The notes: generated by a model not told the origin, from the sequence alone. A stretch of DNA of 53,388 nt from Arthrobacter sp. Bi83 (GCF_918698095.1 NZ_CAKKLY010000034.1:1-53388); one strand, 5' to 3'; shown: positions 18,892 through 28,144, numbered from the stretch's first letter. Numbers and translations are program-made.

Positions 18892-19613
18892 GAGACTGCC
18901 TCCTGTGATGGGTGGTGGGGGCGGTTGATGATGGGCAATCCGCGGGCCCAGAGTTTGATTCCCTGCCAATGGATCTGCAGCACAAGGCGGAGAGGTGCCA
19001 ACGGAACGGCGAGCGCCGCGGCGAGGATGCTGCGCGGAGTGGCGGCCTGGCCTACCCCGGTCATGGCGGCGGTAAACGGCTTGCGCCCGGCACGTTCAAG
19101 CACCACCGCGACGGCGAGGTTCCCGTCAGGTTCAGGCAGGTTCATCCGGTAGCTGCCGTCCACCTCGTTGAACGGGGAGACGTAGAAGTCCTTGTCGGTC
19201 CTGGCACGTCCGGCCTCATCCGGATGCAGCAGGTAGCAGTGCCGTTCGCCATAGGTGTTGTGGACCTCGGCGATCACGGCGTGCAGCGTGCCGTCAGCGC
19301 CGTGGCACCAGAAGAGGCTGATGGGGTTGAAGACCTGTCCCAGCACCCTGGCGTTGGCCAGCATGGTGACCTTGCCGCCGTCGGGCTTCGCACCGTTAAC
19401 GGCGAGGAAGCGGTCAACGTTCTCCCGGATGCTGGCCGCCGGGTCCCCCAGGTGGTCCTCGGCATGGAAGCCGGCGAGCGGACGCAGCCACCAGGGCAGC
19501 AGGGGCAACGCGTCAAGATCCACGAACCAGCTGTAGCTTCGGTAGGTGAAGGCGTTCTCCAGCGGATCCCGCCGCACGTGGCGGATGCTGGTGCGGTAGA
19601 TGGCCGCCGTCAT
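18888..19613 (-). CDS. DUF1365 family protein
   Basis: 241 residues. Family hallmarks are IRHVRRDPLENAFTYRSYSW near the N-terminus, RVLGQVFNPISLFWCHGADG, AEVHNTYGERHCYLL and DKDFYVSPFNEVDGSYRM. The biochemical role is unknown, but the family is nearly always encoded with a FAD amine-oxidase-like protein and a CFA-type methyltransferase, as here. It overlaps both neighbours by 4 bp (ATGA). The C-terminal hydrophobic stretch (LAAALAVPLAPLRLVLQIHW) suggests membrane association. Confidence 0.92.
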   Translation of the reverse strand: MTAAIYRTSIRHVRRDPLENAFTYRSYSWFVDLDALPLLPWWLRPLAGFHAEDHLGDPAASIRENVDRFLAVNGAKPDGGKVTMLANARVLGQVFNPISLFWCHGADGTLHAVIAEVHNTYGERHCYLLHPDEAGRARTDKDFYVSPFNEVDGSYRMNLPEPDGNLAVAVVLERAGRKPFTAAMTGVGQAATPRSILAAALAVPLAPLRLVLQIHWQGIKLWARGLPIINRPHHPSQEAVS

Positions 19614-20968
19614 GGGACAAGCTCCGCCGGCCGCCCGGCTTCCAGCACCTCGTGCCGGTCAGCGGGCGCTTCCCAGTCCCGGCCCAGCAGCGCTGCCGCC
19701 CGAACCCCGGACGCTGCACCGTCCTCATGGAAGCCCCAGCCGTGGTAGGCGCCGGCGAACGCGAGCCGGGAATCGCCGAGTTCACCAAGGCGGCCCTGCG
19801 CAGTCACAGATTCCGGCGTGTACTGGGGGTGCTCATAGACGAGGTCCTGCAGTACGGCTCCCGGTTCGATAAGGTCGGATTCGCCAAGGCTCACGATATA
19901 GCTGCCGCCGTCGTCCGGGCTGAGCCGCTGGAGGCGGGTGAGGTCATAGCTGACCAGCACGTGGTCCGGGCGGGCCCCGCAGGAAGGAAGCCGGTAATTC
20001 CAGGACGCGCGGGCCGCTTCCGTGCGCGGCAGAACGGCGGGATCACGATGGAACTTGATGTGGTTCACAGAATAGGACATGTCGCCCAGGATCCTGACTT
20101 CGTCCGGCGTCGGCTCCGCCATCATGGCCAGTGCCTCGCGCGGGTGCGCGGCGATGACGGCGGCGTCGAACTCTTCGGTGCCGGCCGCCGTCGTGATTTC
20201 CACGCCGGATCCGGTGCGACGCACCGCCAGCACGGGGCTGCCGAGGCGGACCTCCTGCAAACCCGCGACCACGCGGTCAACGTAACTGCGCGAGCCTCCC
20301 TTCACGGTCTTCCACTGCGGCGAACCCTTGATGCCGAGCATGCCGTGGTGATCCAGGAAGGTGAAGAGATACCGTGCCGGATAGGCGAGCGCGGTCGTCG
20401 GGTCGCAGGACCACACGGCGCTCACCACCGGCGCCATGAAGTGGGCTGTGAAGTAATCGCTGAACTTTTCCCGGTCCAGAAAGGCGCCCAGCGTTTCCTC
20501 GCCGCCGTCTTCTGGAGCGGCGGAGGACAGTAGTGCGCGCGCCTTTCGCCAGAAGCGCAGGATCTCGGCCAGCATCCGCAGGTACTGGGGACGCAGCAGG
20601 TTGGCTGGCCGGGCAAAGACGCCGGCGGCTCCCCTGGCCCCGGCGTACTCGAGGCCGCAGCCGTCGCACCTGATGCTCATGGTCATGTCCGAATCCTGCG
20701 TTTCGACACCCAGTTCGCCGAACAGCCGGATGAGGTTGGGGTAGGTGCGGTTGTTGTGCACGATGAAGCCCGTATCCACGGCGAGCGTCCCCGAAGTCTG
20801 TGGGACGTCGTGGGTGTGGGCGTGGCCGCCGGGCCTGGCTTCCGCCTCGAAGAGGGTGACGTGGTCACGCCGACTGAGGATGTGCGCGGCCGTCAGGCCC
20901 GCCACCCCGCTGCCGACGACGGCGATGCGCCGGCTCTCGTCTCCACTCCGTGCTGGGCTGGGTGACAA
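19610..20968 (-). CDS. NAD(P)/FAD-dependent oxidoreductase (amine oxidase fold)
   Basis: 452 residues. The dinucleotide-binding motif AVVGSGVAGLTAAHILSRRD is at the N-terminus, followed by the FAD contact VTLFEAEARPGGHAHT and, near the C-terminus, RLAFAGAYHGWGFHEDG, which is typical of this subgroup. Partners in the same operon suggest it acts on fatty-acyl chains (desaturation or reduction step). TTG 20968 has AAAGGAGC about 6 bp upstream, so I accept the TTG start. The end overlaps DUF1365 by 4 bp. First gene of the operon, divergent from the LysR regulator. Confidence 0.92.
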   Translation of the reverse strand: MSPSPARSGDESRRIAVVGSGVAGLTAAHILSRRDHVTLFEAEARPGGHAHTHDVPQTSGTLAVDTGFIVHNNRTYPNLIRLFGELGVETQDSDMTMSIRCDGCGLEYAGARGAAGVFARPANLLRPQYLRMLAEILRFWRKARALLSSAAPEDGGEETLGAFLDREKFSDYFTAHFMAPVVSAVWSCDPTTALAYPARYLFTFLDHHGMLGIKGSPQWKTVKGGSRSYVDRVVAGLQEVRLGSPVLAVRRTGSGVEITTAAGTEEFDAAVIAAHPREALAMMAEPTPDEVRILGDMSYSVNHIKFHRDPAVLPRTEAARASWNYRLPSCGARPDHVLVSYDLTRLQRLSPDDGGSYIVSLGESDLIEPGAVLQDLVYEHPQYTPESVTAQGRLGELGDSRLAFAGAYHGWGFHEDGAASGVRAAALLGRDWEAPADRHEVLEAGRPAELVP

Positions 20969-21092
20969 TCTTTGCTCCTTTGCTGAACAGCTGCCGCTGA
21001 TTGACTACTCAGGGGCTATTCGGAGCCATCAGTCACACGGATGGGTGGGCAATTTTTTCGCTGGCAAACGGTACCGAGAGTAAGGTGAGCTG
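20969..21092. promoter_or_regulatory. Divergent promoter region, lipid operon / lysR
   Basis: 124 bp between two divergent starts (20968 and 21093). LysR-type regulators usually bind such shared regions at a T-N11-A type dyad; I did not find one convincing dyad by eye. The position is the only evidence for control of the operon by the regulator. Confidence 0.4.
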
Positions 21093-22010
21093 GTGGTTAA
21101 CCCCGTACATTTGAGGACCTTGCTGGAGGTCACCAGGCTGGGATCCTTCGCGGCCGCGGCGAGCAGGCTCGGGTATACGGCCTCGGCCGTTTCCCAGCAG
21201 ATGTCGGCCCTCGAACGGGACACGGGAGTGCACCTGTTCCAGCGTTCGGCACGGAGCGTGGTGCCCACCGATGCCGCCCTGGTGATGGCCCGCCACGCGG
21301 CCAAGGTCCTCACCGACATTGAGGCGCTGATGGCCGCCGCGTCCAAAACCCACGACACCACCAGCCAGGAGCTGAGGCTCGGAATCTTTCCCAGCCTTGC
21401 CACCTACGTCCTCCCGCGGATCCTGAAGAATCCGGCGTGGAAAGGTCTCGGCATCGACCTCCGGGTTTCCGTGGCCGAACCCGCCCAGACCATCCAGGGC
21501 CTGCGTACAGGCGGCGACGTGGACGTGGCGCTCGTGTACCAGGTGGGCCAGTCCGGGCTGGCGTGGCCGCACACCATCAACCGGCAGTGGATCGGCGACG
21601 ACAATTTCCGGGTGGTCCTACCCACCGGATGGGGCTTCCGCACTGAGGCCAAAGTGGCCGCGGACCACCTCTCCGACATGCCCTGGATCATGCACCACCC
21701 GGGCACGAGCGACGCCACGGTGATCGAACGGCTCTTCGCCAGCTGCAACCTGCACCCCCGCGTGGTGGCCTACAGCGATGACTTCCACGCCAGCCTTGAA
21801 ATGGCGGCCTCCGGGCTGGGCGCCGCACTGGTACCTGAGCTTGCGCTGCGCCACCGGCCGGCCGGCGTGGTGGTGCTGGACGTCCCGGAGATCAGGCTGG
21901 CCCGCAACGTCTTCGCACTGCTGATCAACGACAAGAAGACCGCCCGGGTTCAGCTCTTCGTGGACCTGCTGGCTGACACGCTGGGCAGCCTGGGGTCTCC
22001 AGATAAATAA
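21093..22010 (+). CDS. LysR-family transcriptional regulator
   Basis: 305 residues. The N-terminal winged helix-turn-helix is clear (HLRTLLEVTRLGSFAAAASR, then TASAVSQQMSALERDTGVHL), followed by a periplasmic-binding-like effector domain (RLGIFPSLATYVLPRIL to the C-terminus). The ligand is unknown. The start is GTG 21093, with AAGGTGAG just upstream. Divergent orientation to the FAD oxidoreductase-DUF1365-CFA operon suggests it may control it, but this is inference. Confidence 0.92.
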   Translation: MVNPVHLRTLLEVTRLGSFAAAASRLGYTASAVSQQMSALERDTGVHLFQRSARSVVPTDAALVMARHAAKVLTDIEALMAAASKTHDTTSQELRLGIFPSLATYVLPRILKNPAWKGLGIDLRVSVAEPAQTIQGLRTGGDVDVALVYQVGQSGLAWPHTINRQWIGDDNFRVVLPTGWGFRTEAKVAADHLSDMPWIMHHPGTSDATVIERLFASCNLHPRVVAYSDDFHASLEMAASGLGAALVPELALRHRPAGVVVLDVPEIRLARNVFALLINDKKTARVQLFVDLLADTLGSLGSPDK

Positions 22011-22055
22011 TCCCCGAAGCTGGAATGCACCGCTTTTCGGGTCTATGTTGAAGAT

Positions 22056-22565
22056 ATGACCACCAAGGTAGCGAGCCAGCACTTCGGAGAGATCGAGCTC
22101 AACCACGGCCGGGACCATAACGTCGCCGCGGAGCACGAGCTGGCTGGCCAACGCCTTGAGCTGGACCTCAACATCAACGCCCATGACCACTTCGATGAGG
22201 CGGCCATGCACAAGGTGGACTACCGTTTGCGCTACCTGCCCGAGCTCGTGGACGAGGTCCGGGAGATGATCGCGGAAGAGCTGGAGCAGGAGGGGACGAG
22301 CCCCCAGGAGTATCTCCGCTTCCACTGCAATGCCATCAAGGATGAGCACCTGCAGAAGGTCTTCGGCGTCTCAGACAAAAGCCAGCTCACCAATGCGGTG
22401 TTCCTGAAGGCTCTGAAGCTGGGCCACGTGGGAATCTACCCGGGCCAGCCCGAGCGCTACTTCGTCCTCGACTTCACACTGGGTTCCCATTTCACTGACG
22501 AACTGCTCGTGGCGTCTGCGGATGAGGACGGCGTGGTGGACGACGAAATCGTCTGGGAGTCCTGA
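22056..22565 (+). CDS. DUF2004 domain protein
   Basis: 169 residues, acidic, no signal peptide or membrane helix. The N-terminal half (ASQHFGEIELNHGRDHNVAA..., LELDLNINAHDHFDEAAMHK) and the C-terminal YPGQPERYFVLDFTLGSHFT, ELLVASADEDGVVDDEIVWE match the general layout of DUF2004. Function unknown. It stands alone, 45 bp after lysR, and ends before the bidirectional terminator at 22656. Confidence 0.75.
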   Translation: MTTKVASQHFGEIELNHGRDHNVAAEHELAGQRLELDLNINAHDHFDEAAMHKVDYRLRYLPELVDEVREMIAEELEQEGTSPQEYLRFHCNAIKDEHLQKVFGVSDKSQLTNAVFLKALKLGHVGIYPGQPERYFVLDFTLGSHFTDELLVASADEDGVVDDEIVWES

Positions 22566-22655
22566 ACCCATCCCCAAGTCGAATCGATTGCTCCATAACG
22601 GCCCTTTTGAGGGCTCAGAACGGCGTTTGCTCAGCAATCGATGATTAGACGCCGA

Positions 22656-22690
22656 CGGCGGGCGGTCACCAAAAAGGTGACCGCCCGCCG
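22656..22690. terminator. Bidirectional terminator between DUF2004 gene and metE
   Basis: A perfect 15-bp stem (CGGCGGGCGGTCACC and complement) closes an AAAAA loop. It sits between convergent genes: 90 bp after the DUF2004 stop and 20 bp after the metE stop. Confidence 0.85.
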
Positions 22691-22710
22691 CCGTGCGTGG
22701 TTGCTGGTTC

Positions 22711-25041
22711 CTACTTTGCTGCTTCCAGCAGTTCCGCGCGGACCGTCTTGGTGGCTGCGACGAGGTTGCGCAGGGACTCTTCGGTCTCGGCGTAGCCGCG
22801 GGTCTTCAGGCCGCAGTCGGGGTTGACCCAGAGCTGGCGGGACGGAACGTGCTTGACGGCCGTGCTCAGCAGCTCGGTGACTTCCTGCTCGCCCGGAACG
22901 CGCGGCGAGTGGATGTCGTAGACGCCCGGGCCGACGCCGCGGCCGAAGCCGTGGGACTCGAGGTCGTGGACGACCTCCATGCGGGAGCGTGCAGCCTCGA
23001 TGGAGGTGACGTCCGCGTCCAGTCCGTCAATGGCGTCGATGATGGCTCCGAACTCGGAGTAGCACAGGTGGGTGTGGATCTGGGTGGCGTCGGCGGCACC
23101 GGCGGTGGCCAGGCGGAACGAGTTCACGGACCAGTCCAGGTAAGCGGCCTGGTCGGCCTTGCGCAGGGGCAGGAGTTCGCGCAGGGCAGGCTCGTCCACC
23201 TGGATGACCTTGATGCCGGCGGCTTCGAGGTCGGCGATCTCGTCGCGCAGCGCCAGGCCGACCTGGTTGGCGGTTTCGCCCAGCGGCTGGTCGTCGCGGA
23301 CGAAGGACCACGCCAGGATGGTGACCGGACCGGTGAGCATGCCCTTCATCGGCTTGCTGGTCAGCGACTGGGCGTACTCGGCCCAGGCCACCGTGATGGG
23401 GGCGCTGCGGGTGACGTCGCCCCAGAGGATGGACGGGCGGGTGCAGCGTGAGCCGTAGGACTGGACCCAGCCGTGGACCGTGACGTCGAAGCCTTCGAGG
23501 TTCTCGGCGAAGTACTGCACCATGTCGTTGCGCTCGGGCTCGCCGTGCACCAGGACGTCGTAGCCGAGCTCTTCCTGCAGCTCGACGACGCGCTTGATCT
23601 CGTCCTTCATGAGCTGCTCGTACTGCTCGTTGGTGAGGTCGCCCTTGTTGTTGCGGGCACGGGCCGAACGGATTTCGGAGGTCTGCGGGAAGGAGCCGAT
23701 GGTGGTGGTGGGCAGCGGCGGCAGGTGCAGGGCCTCTTCCTGGGCGGCTTCGCGGACCGAGTACTCGGAGCGGTTGAAGTCGGCCGGGGTCAGGGCGGCG
23801 GTACGGGCCCGGACGTCGGCGCGCTGGACGCCCTCGGCGGCGGCGCGCGAGGCGATGATGCGGGTGGCCTCATCGATGGCCGGCTGCACGGCGGCGGCGT
23901 CGGTGAGCAGACCGGCAAGGGTCACAACCTCAACGGCCTTCTGGTCGGCGAATGCCAGCCAGCTGCGGAGCTGCTCGGACAGCTGTGCCTCTTCCTCGAC
24001 GTCGTGCGGGACGTGCTGGGTGGAGGTGGAGGTGCTGATGGCCAGCTTGGCCACCGACTTCTTCAGTTCGGCGATCTTGTCGGCAGAGGCTGCAAGATCG
24101 TTGCGCCAGATGTTGTGGCCGTCCACGACGCCGGCAACCAGGGTCTTGCTGCCCAGTGCCGCCAGTGCTGCGGCGGACGGGACGGCGCCCTTGAAGACGT
24201 CGATGTGCAGGGCGTCGATGTTGGTGGCCGCGAGGGTGCCGAGCTGGCCGTTCAGGGCGCCGTACGGGGCGGAGACGAACAGCTGCGGGCGCTGGCCGGC
24301 CGCGGAGAGGACTTCGTAAGAGCGGGCAACGGCGGCCTGGATCTCCTGCGCGGAGGTTTCCTGGTCGACAACCAGGGCCGGCTCGTCCAGCTGGACCCAG
24401 CTGGCGCCGGCAGCGGCCAGCTTCTCGAGCAGCGCGGTGTAGATGGGGAGTACATCCTCGAGGCGCGACAGCGGGCTAAAGCCGGCCGGGGCGTCGTCGG
24501 AAGCCTTGCTGAGCAGCAGGAAGGTGACGGGCCCCACGATGTAGGGACGGGTCTCCACACCGTTGGCCAGGGCGTATTCGAACTCTTCAACGATGCGGTT
24601 GGAGGTCAGCGCGAAGTTGGTCTCCGGGCCGATTTCCGGCACCAGGTAGTGGTAGTTGGTGTCAAACCACTTGGTCATTTCCAGCGGCTGCTCGTCCTTG
24701 TTGCCGCGGGCCAGGGTGAAGTAGCCATCGATGTCCAGCTGGCCCTCAGCGTTGAGGAGGTTGCCGAAACGGGCCGGCACGGCGCCGAGGTGAGCAGCGG
24801 CGTCGAGCACCTGGTCGTAGAAGGAGAACGTGCCGGGAACGGCGGCCGCTTCGGTCAGGCCCAGGCCCTGCAGGCGCTTGGCCGTGCCCAGCTGGATTTC
24901 CTTGGCTGCGGCGTCGAGGGCGGCGGCGTCGATCTTGCCGGCCCAGTAGGCTTCGACGGCCTTCTTGAGTTCGCGGCGGCGGCCGATGCGGGGGTAGCCG
25001 AGGATTGAGGCGGACGGGAACGGGGTGTTCTTCTCAGTCAT
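22711..25041 (-). CDS. metE: Cobalamin-independent methionine synthase
   Basis: 776 residues, normal for MetE. It transfers a methyl group from 5-methyl-THF-polyglutamate to homocysteine. The N-terminal half starts ILGYPRIGRRRELKKAVEAYW. The catalytic half carries TTIGSFPQTSEIR, the zinc ligands His and Cys in IHTHLCYSEF, Glu in the following strand, and the last Cys in LWVNPDCGLKTR. ATG 25041 has AAGGAA about 7 bp upstream. It follows metF by 62 bp; MetF makes its methyl donor, so the pair forms a complete terminal methionine step. Confidence 0.97.
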   Translation of the reverse strand: MTEKNTPFPSASILGYPRIGRRRELKKAVEAYWAGKIDAAALDAAAKEIQLGTAKRLQGLGLTEAAAVPGTFSFYDQVLDAAAHLGAVPARFGNLLNAEGQLDIDGYFTLARGNKDEQPLEMTKWFDTNYHYLVPEIGPETNFALTSNRIVEEFEYALANGVETRPYIVGPVTFLLLSKASDDAPAGFSPLSRLEDVLPIYTALLEKLAAAGASWVQLDEPALVVDQETSAQEIQAAVARSYEVLSAAGQRPQLFVSAPYGALNGQLGTLAATNIDALHIDVFKGAVPSAAALAALGSKTLVAGVVDGHNIWRNDLAASADKIAELKKSVAKLAISTSTSTQHVPHDVEEEAQLSEQLRSWLAFADQKAVEVVTLAGLLTDAAAVQPAIDEATRIIASRAAAEGVQRADVRARTAALTPADFNRSEYSVREAAQEEALHLPPLPTTTIGSFPQTSEIRSARARNNKGDLTNEQYEQLMKDEIKRVVELQEELGYDVLVHGEPERNDMVQYFAENLEGFDVTVHGWVQSYGSRCTRPSILWGDVTRSAPITVAWAEYAQSLTSKPMKGMLTGPVTILAWSFVRDDQPLGETANQVGLALRDEIADLEAAGIKVIQVDEPALRELLPLRKADQAAYLDWSVNSFRLATAGAADATQIHTHLCYSEFGAIIDAIDGLDADVTSIEAARSRMEVVHDLESHGFGRGVGPGVYDIHSPRVPGEQEVTELLSTAVKHVPSRQLWVNPDCGLKTRGYAETEESLRNLVAATKTVRAELLEAAK

Positions 25042-25103
25042 GTGAATTTCCTTGAATGGGTGGGAAGGCGTGCAGGTCTTGGGGTGGGGTCAGCTGGCCG
25101 TGG

Positions 25104-26069
25104 TCAGCTGGCGAGCTGGCGGCGGGCGATCGCGTTGAGGCGGCTGGCCGAGCGTGCCGGACGGACGAGCGAGAGCTTGTCCAGTACCTCCAGCGCGCTC
25201 TGGTGTTCATTGAACGTGTACAGGTGCAGGCCGGGGGCTCCGGCATCCAGTGCGGCGTTGGCCAGGTCCACCGTGGCGCCCACACCGATGCGCAGGCGCT
25301 CGGCATCGGAATCCGCCGCGGCCAGCCGCTCGATGAGCTCCGGAGCCGGTTCGACGCCGGTCAGCTCGCCCAGCCGCTTCAGCCGGCGCAGGCTCGTGAG
25401 CGGCATGACGCCTGGGATGATGGGGATCGTGACTCCGGCGCGGCGGGCCCTCGTGATGAGGTCCGCGTACTGCTCGGTGCGGAAGAACACCTGGGTGATG
25501 GCGAAGTCCGCGCCTGAGCGCTGCTTGGCCAGCAGTACCTCGACGTCGTGTGCCTCGCTCGGGGATTCCGGGTGCCGGGTGGGATAGGCCGCCACGCCGA
25601 CTGCCACCTTGCCGGCGCACAGCAGCGCCGACCGCCGCTGCTCAACCCGCCGGATCAGTTCGATCAGGTCCTGAGCGTAGCGAAGGGAGCCGCTGACCGG
25701 TTCACCGCTGTCCTTGGGCTGGTCGCCGCGCAGGGCAAGGATGCCGCGTACTCCGGCGTCAAGCAGCTCGCCGATGATTTCGGCAAGTTCCGACGGCGTG
25801 TTTCCGACGCAGGTCAGGTGGGCCAGAGGGCGGAGGGTGGTTTCCAGGACCAGGCGGTTGATGAGTTCGACCGCGGTGTCCCGGTTGGAGCCGCTGGCAC
25901 CGTAGGTGACGGACACGTAGTCGGGGTCCGTCGTCTCCAGCTCGCGGATGGTCGTCCACAACGTTTCCGCAGCCGCGGGCGACCGGGGAGGGAAGAGCTC
26001 ATACGACAGCGCAACAGGGGCGGTGTCGGAAAGATTTGGATGGGTCTCAATAAGGCTGGGTGGTGACAT
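25104..26069 (-). CDS. metF: Methylenetetrahydrofolate reductase
   Basis: 321 residues. It reduces 5,10-methylene-THF to 5-methyl-THF with FAD and feeds MetE directly downstream. The TIM-barrel hallmarks are ALSYELFPPRSPAAAETLW (catalytic Glu), DYVSVTYGASGSNRD, LAHLTCVGNT, GILALRGDQPKDSG, GADFAITQVFFRTEQYADL and IIPGVMPLTS. AAGGAC is 5 bp before ATG 26069. A 5' leader of at least 150 bp is likely (see the following region). Confidence 0.96.
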   Translation of the reverse strand: MSPPSLIETHPNLSDTAPVALSYELFPPRSPAAAETLWTTIRELETTDPDYVSVTYGASGSNRDTAVELINRLVLETTLRPLAHLTCVGNTPSELAEIIGELLDAGVRGILALRGDQPKDSGEPVSGSLRYAQDLIELIRRVEQRRSALLCAGKVAVGVAAYPTRHPESPSEAHDVEVLLAKQRSGADFAITQVFFRTEQYADLITRARRAGVTIPIIPGVMPLTSLRRLKRLGELTGVEPAPELIERLAAADSDAERLRIGVGATVDLANAALDAGAPGLHLYTFNEHQSALEVLDKLSLVRPARSASRLNAIARRQLAS

Positions 26070-26585
26070 TTGCGTCCTTGGCTATGGGCCATTGAAAGCG
26101 GCACTGCCGTGGCGGTGGCCCGTGCAGTGTGCGGTCAATGAATTGAGTTTGGGGAACACGGAACGTACTTCGGCAGGGCGCAGCCGCGACTGTTACGCCT
26201 GAATAAAAGCAGTCCGTGAGCAAATGTCAGGCCCACATGGGGGCACCCACACCCTCCTTGGCTGCCGACGGGCGGCAGGACCACAGCGGAGGATCGCTGA
26301 CACGTTACCTCGGTAACTTGTATAGAACTTTAGAAGCCAGTTGGGGGCCGGTTCAAGTCGGCATCGAATTAAGACGCAGTCTTACGCCTCCGGTTGTGCC
26401 CTGCACAGAACATTCTTCGCTCAAGGCGCCCGCCTGGGCCAGATGGCATGACAGCGGTCAACCGGGGCGTATCAGCCCGGATGGTCCGGACGACGTTGGT
26501 CCCGGCGTCGTCCAGTCCCGCTTCCGGCGCCGCAGAAGTAGCCGTTACCCTCCCTATGCAGGGGGAACGGGTCTATTCTTTTGCC
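26070..26585. promoter_or_regulatory. metF leader and upstream region
   Basis: 516 bp between metF (minus) and a small plus-strand gene. On the minus strand there is a short hairpin (CTGCCG with CGGCAG, 26262-26278) followed by GGAGGGTGTGGGTGCCCCC. An inverted repeat GTTACC-N2-GGTAAC lies at 26304-26317, next to a TATAC-like stretch, and could be an operator. I cannot assign any known riboswitch class. No gene is recognised inside the gap. Confidence 0.35.
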
Positions 26586-26783
26586 ATGATCCAGCTACCA
26601 GCCAGCTATCAGGAATATCTCGTCGGCAAGGACCCAAGCTTCGTTGACATGGTCCGTCCGATCCTCATGCAGTCCGCCGCCGACAAGCTCCATGGCGTGC
26701 GTGTGCTGTTCATTCCGAAGGGGCACCAGGCGCACCTTGACGACACCATTCCGTACGGAACGATTGTCGAGGACATCGATTAG
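26586..26783 (+). CDS. Small conserved-looking protein, 65 aa
   Basis: 65 residues, MIQLPASYQEYLVGKDPSFV..., ending DDTIPYGTIVEDID. No signal peptide or membrane helix; acidic end; not a family I can name. There is no ribosome binding site close to ATG 26586, but TCTATTCT at about 26571-26578 is a possible -10 element placing the transcript start at or next to the ATG, so it may be translated as a leaderless mRNA. It is convergent with the ROK regulator 35 bp downstream. An in-frame ATG at 26556 is a weaker alternative. Confidence 0.65.
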   Translation: MIQLPASYQEYLVGKDPSFVDMVRPILMQSAADKLHGVRVLFIPKGHQAHLDDTIPYGTIVEDID

Positions 26784-26818
26784 GGCTGCCCCCGGCACTA
26801 GTCGGCCGGCCCGAAACC

Positions 26819-28072
26819 TCAGCCCTCCAGCAGCAGCCGCTGCGCCCGCGGAGCCAGCGTGTGCTCGAGGACGAGGCACGCAGCGCCCACGGCCCCCACA
26901 TCCTCCCCCACACCCGTGCCCACCACTTCAATGCCATGGATGTTCCCCGCGTCGCTGTTCTGATTGATCAGTTCGGGAACCTGGTCCAAGTAGCGCCGTG
27001 ACAGCGGAGCCCAGAATGGTCCGCCGAACACCACGCGGTCGACGTCGAGCGTATTGGCCACCACCGCCGCTGCCCGTGCCACGAGCGCCGCAGACTTGTC
27101 GATGATCGCAGCGGCCGCCCCGTTTCCCGCCTCGGCAGCCTCGCAGAGCAATGCAAAACCGTCCTGCACCGCAGGCCCGCTCGTCAACGGACTTGAGTTG
27201 TCCAGGATTCCGGCAGCCTGGGCTTCGGCCACGAGGACCTGGGGAATGCAAGAGGACTTTACGCAGCCACGAAGGCCGCAGTCGCAGGGCGGCCCGTCCG
27301 GATCAACGATGATGTGGCCGATTTCTCCGGCGTTACCCGACGTACCGCGGACCACCTCGTCGTTGAGGACAATGCCGCAGCCGATTCCCGTGCCCATGTA
27401 CATGAAGATGAAACTGCCCGTGCCGCTGGGGCCGCCAGCCCAGGTTTCCGCCACGGCGGCGCTGGTCACGTCCTTGTCCATGAGCACCGACATCCCCGTG
27501 GCTTCGGCCAGCGCGTCCCGGAGCGGAACGCTGTCCCAGCCGTTCAGCAACGGCGGCTCCACCACGGTGCCGTGGTCATGGTTGATCGGACCCGGAGTAG
27601 CCACCCCGAGGCCGGCTATTTTGTCCCGGTCCACGCCGGAAGCGTCCACGAGTTGTTCGATCTCCGCGGCGATGGCGGAGATGACGGCATCCGGATTGCC
27701 GTCGTCCGGAGTCTTGATCTGCGAATGCTGAACCACTGCACCTGTGAGGTCCAGCAGCACGGAGGTTGCGACGGCGGGATCCAGGTGCACACCCACCGCA
27801 TACATACCCGACGGATTCAGTCGCAGGATGGTCCGTGGCTTTCCTGGCCCGCTCCCCTCTTTCCCTGCCTCGACAATGAGGTTCTGGTCCAGCAGCCGGC
27901 GGGAAATGTTCGAGATGGTCTGCGGCGACAGGCCTACGATCTGCGCCAGCTCGACGCGGCTGAGGCCTCCTGAGGATCGCCGGATCGCGTCCAGGATGAC
28001 TGTCAGGTTGAAGTCACCCATGCGGGGCAGGTTGGTTCCGCGCCGCGGTGTGGGCTGGCGGATCTCGGTCAA
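26819..28072 (-). CDS. ROK-family transcriptional repressor
   Basis: 417 residues. An N-terminal winged helix (LSRVELAQIVGLSPQTISNISRRLL) is joined to a ROK sugar-kinase-like domain: LGVATPGPINHDHGTV, FIFMYMGTGIGCGIVLND, and the zinc site NAGEIGHI followed by CDCGLRGCVKSSC. These proteins usually repress carbohydrate genes and respond to a sugar or sugar phosphate; the ligand cannot be told here, and no sugar operon is adjacent. I prefer TTG 28072 (TEIRQPTPRRGTNLP) because AGGGGA lies 5 bp upstream; a longer GTG start at 28102 adds ten unlikely residues. Confidence 0.9.
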   Translation of the reverse strand: MTEIRQPTPRRGTNLPRMGDFNLTVILDAIRRSSGGLSRVELAQIVGLSPQTISNISRRLLDQNLIVEAGKEGSGPGKPRTILRLNPSGMYAVGVHLDPAVATSVLLDLTGAVVQHSQIKTPDDGNPDAVISAIAAEIEQLVDASGVDRDKIAGLGVATPGPINHDHGTVVEPPLLNGWDSVPLRDALAEATGMSVLMDKDVTSAAVAETWAGGPSGTGSFIFMYMGTGIGCGIVLNDEVVRGTSGNAGEIGHIIVDPDGPPCDCGLRGCVKSSCIPQVLVAEAQAAGILDNSSPLTSGPAVQDGFALLCEAAEAGNGAAAAIIDKSAALVARAAAVVANTLDVDRVVFGGPFWAPLSRRYLDQVPELINQNSDAGNIHGIEVVGTGVGEDVGAVGAACLVLEHTLAPRAQRLLLEG

Positions 28073-28128
28073 TGAATCCCCTAAGCATCGTCGGTGCGTC
28101 ACTATCGATGTCTGAATCGTACGTTACC

Positions 28129-28144
28129 TACCGGTATACGGGTA
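28129..28144. promoter_or_regulatory. Dyad upstream of ROK gene, candidate operator
   Basis: TACCGGTATACGGGTA matches its own reverse complement at 14 of 16 positions and lies 57 bp before the ROK start. It could be the ROK protein's own operator. No experimental consensus is available to me for this protein. Confidence 0.4.

Noticed and set aside
26155..26260. Plus-strand string resembling a cobalamin riboswitch core (GCAGCCGCGACTGTTACG after GGGGAA)
   Set aside because: It is on the strand opposite to metF-metE, lacks the GGTG...AATCC arm and a proper B12 box at the expected distance, and has no matching downstream gene.
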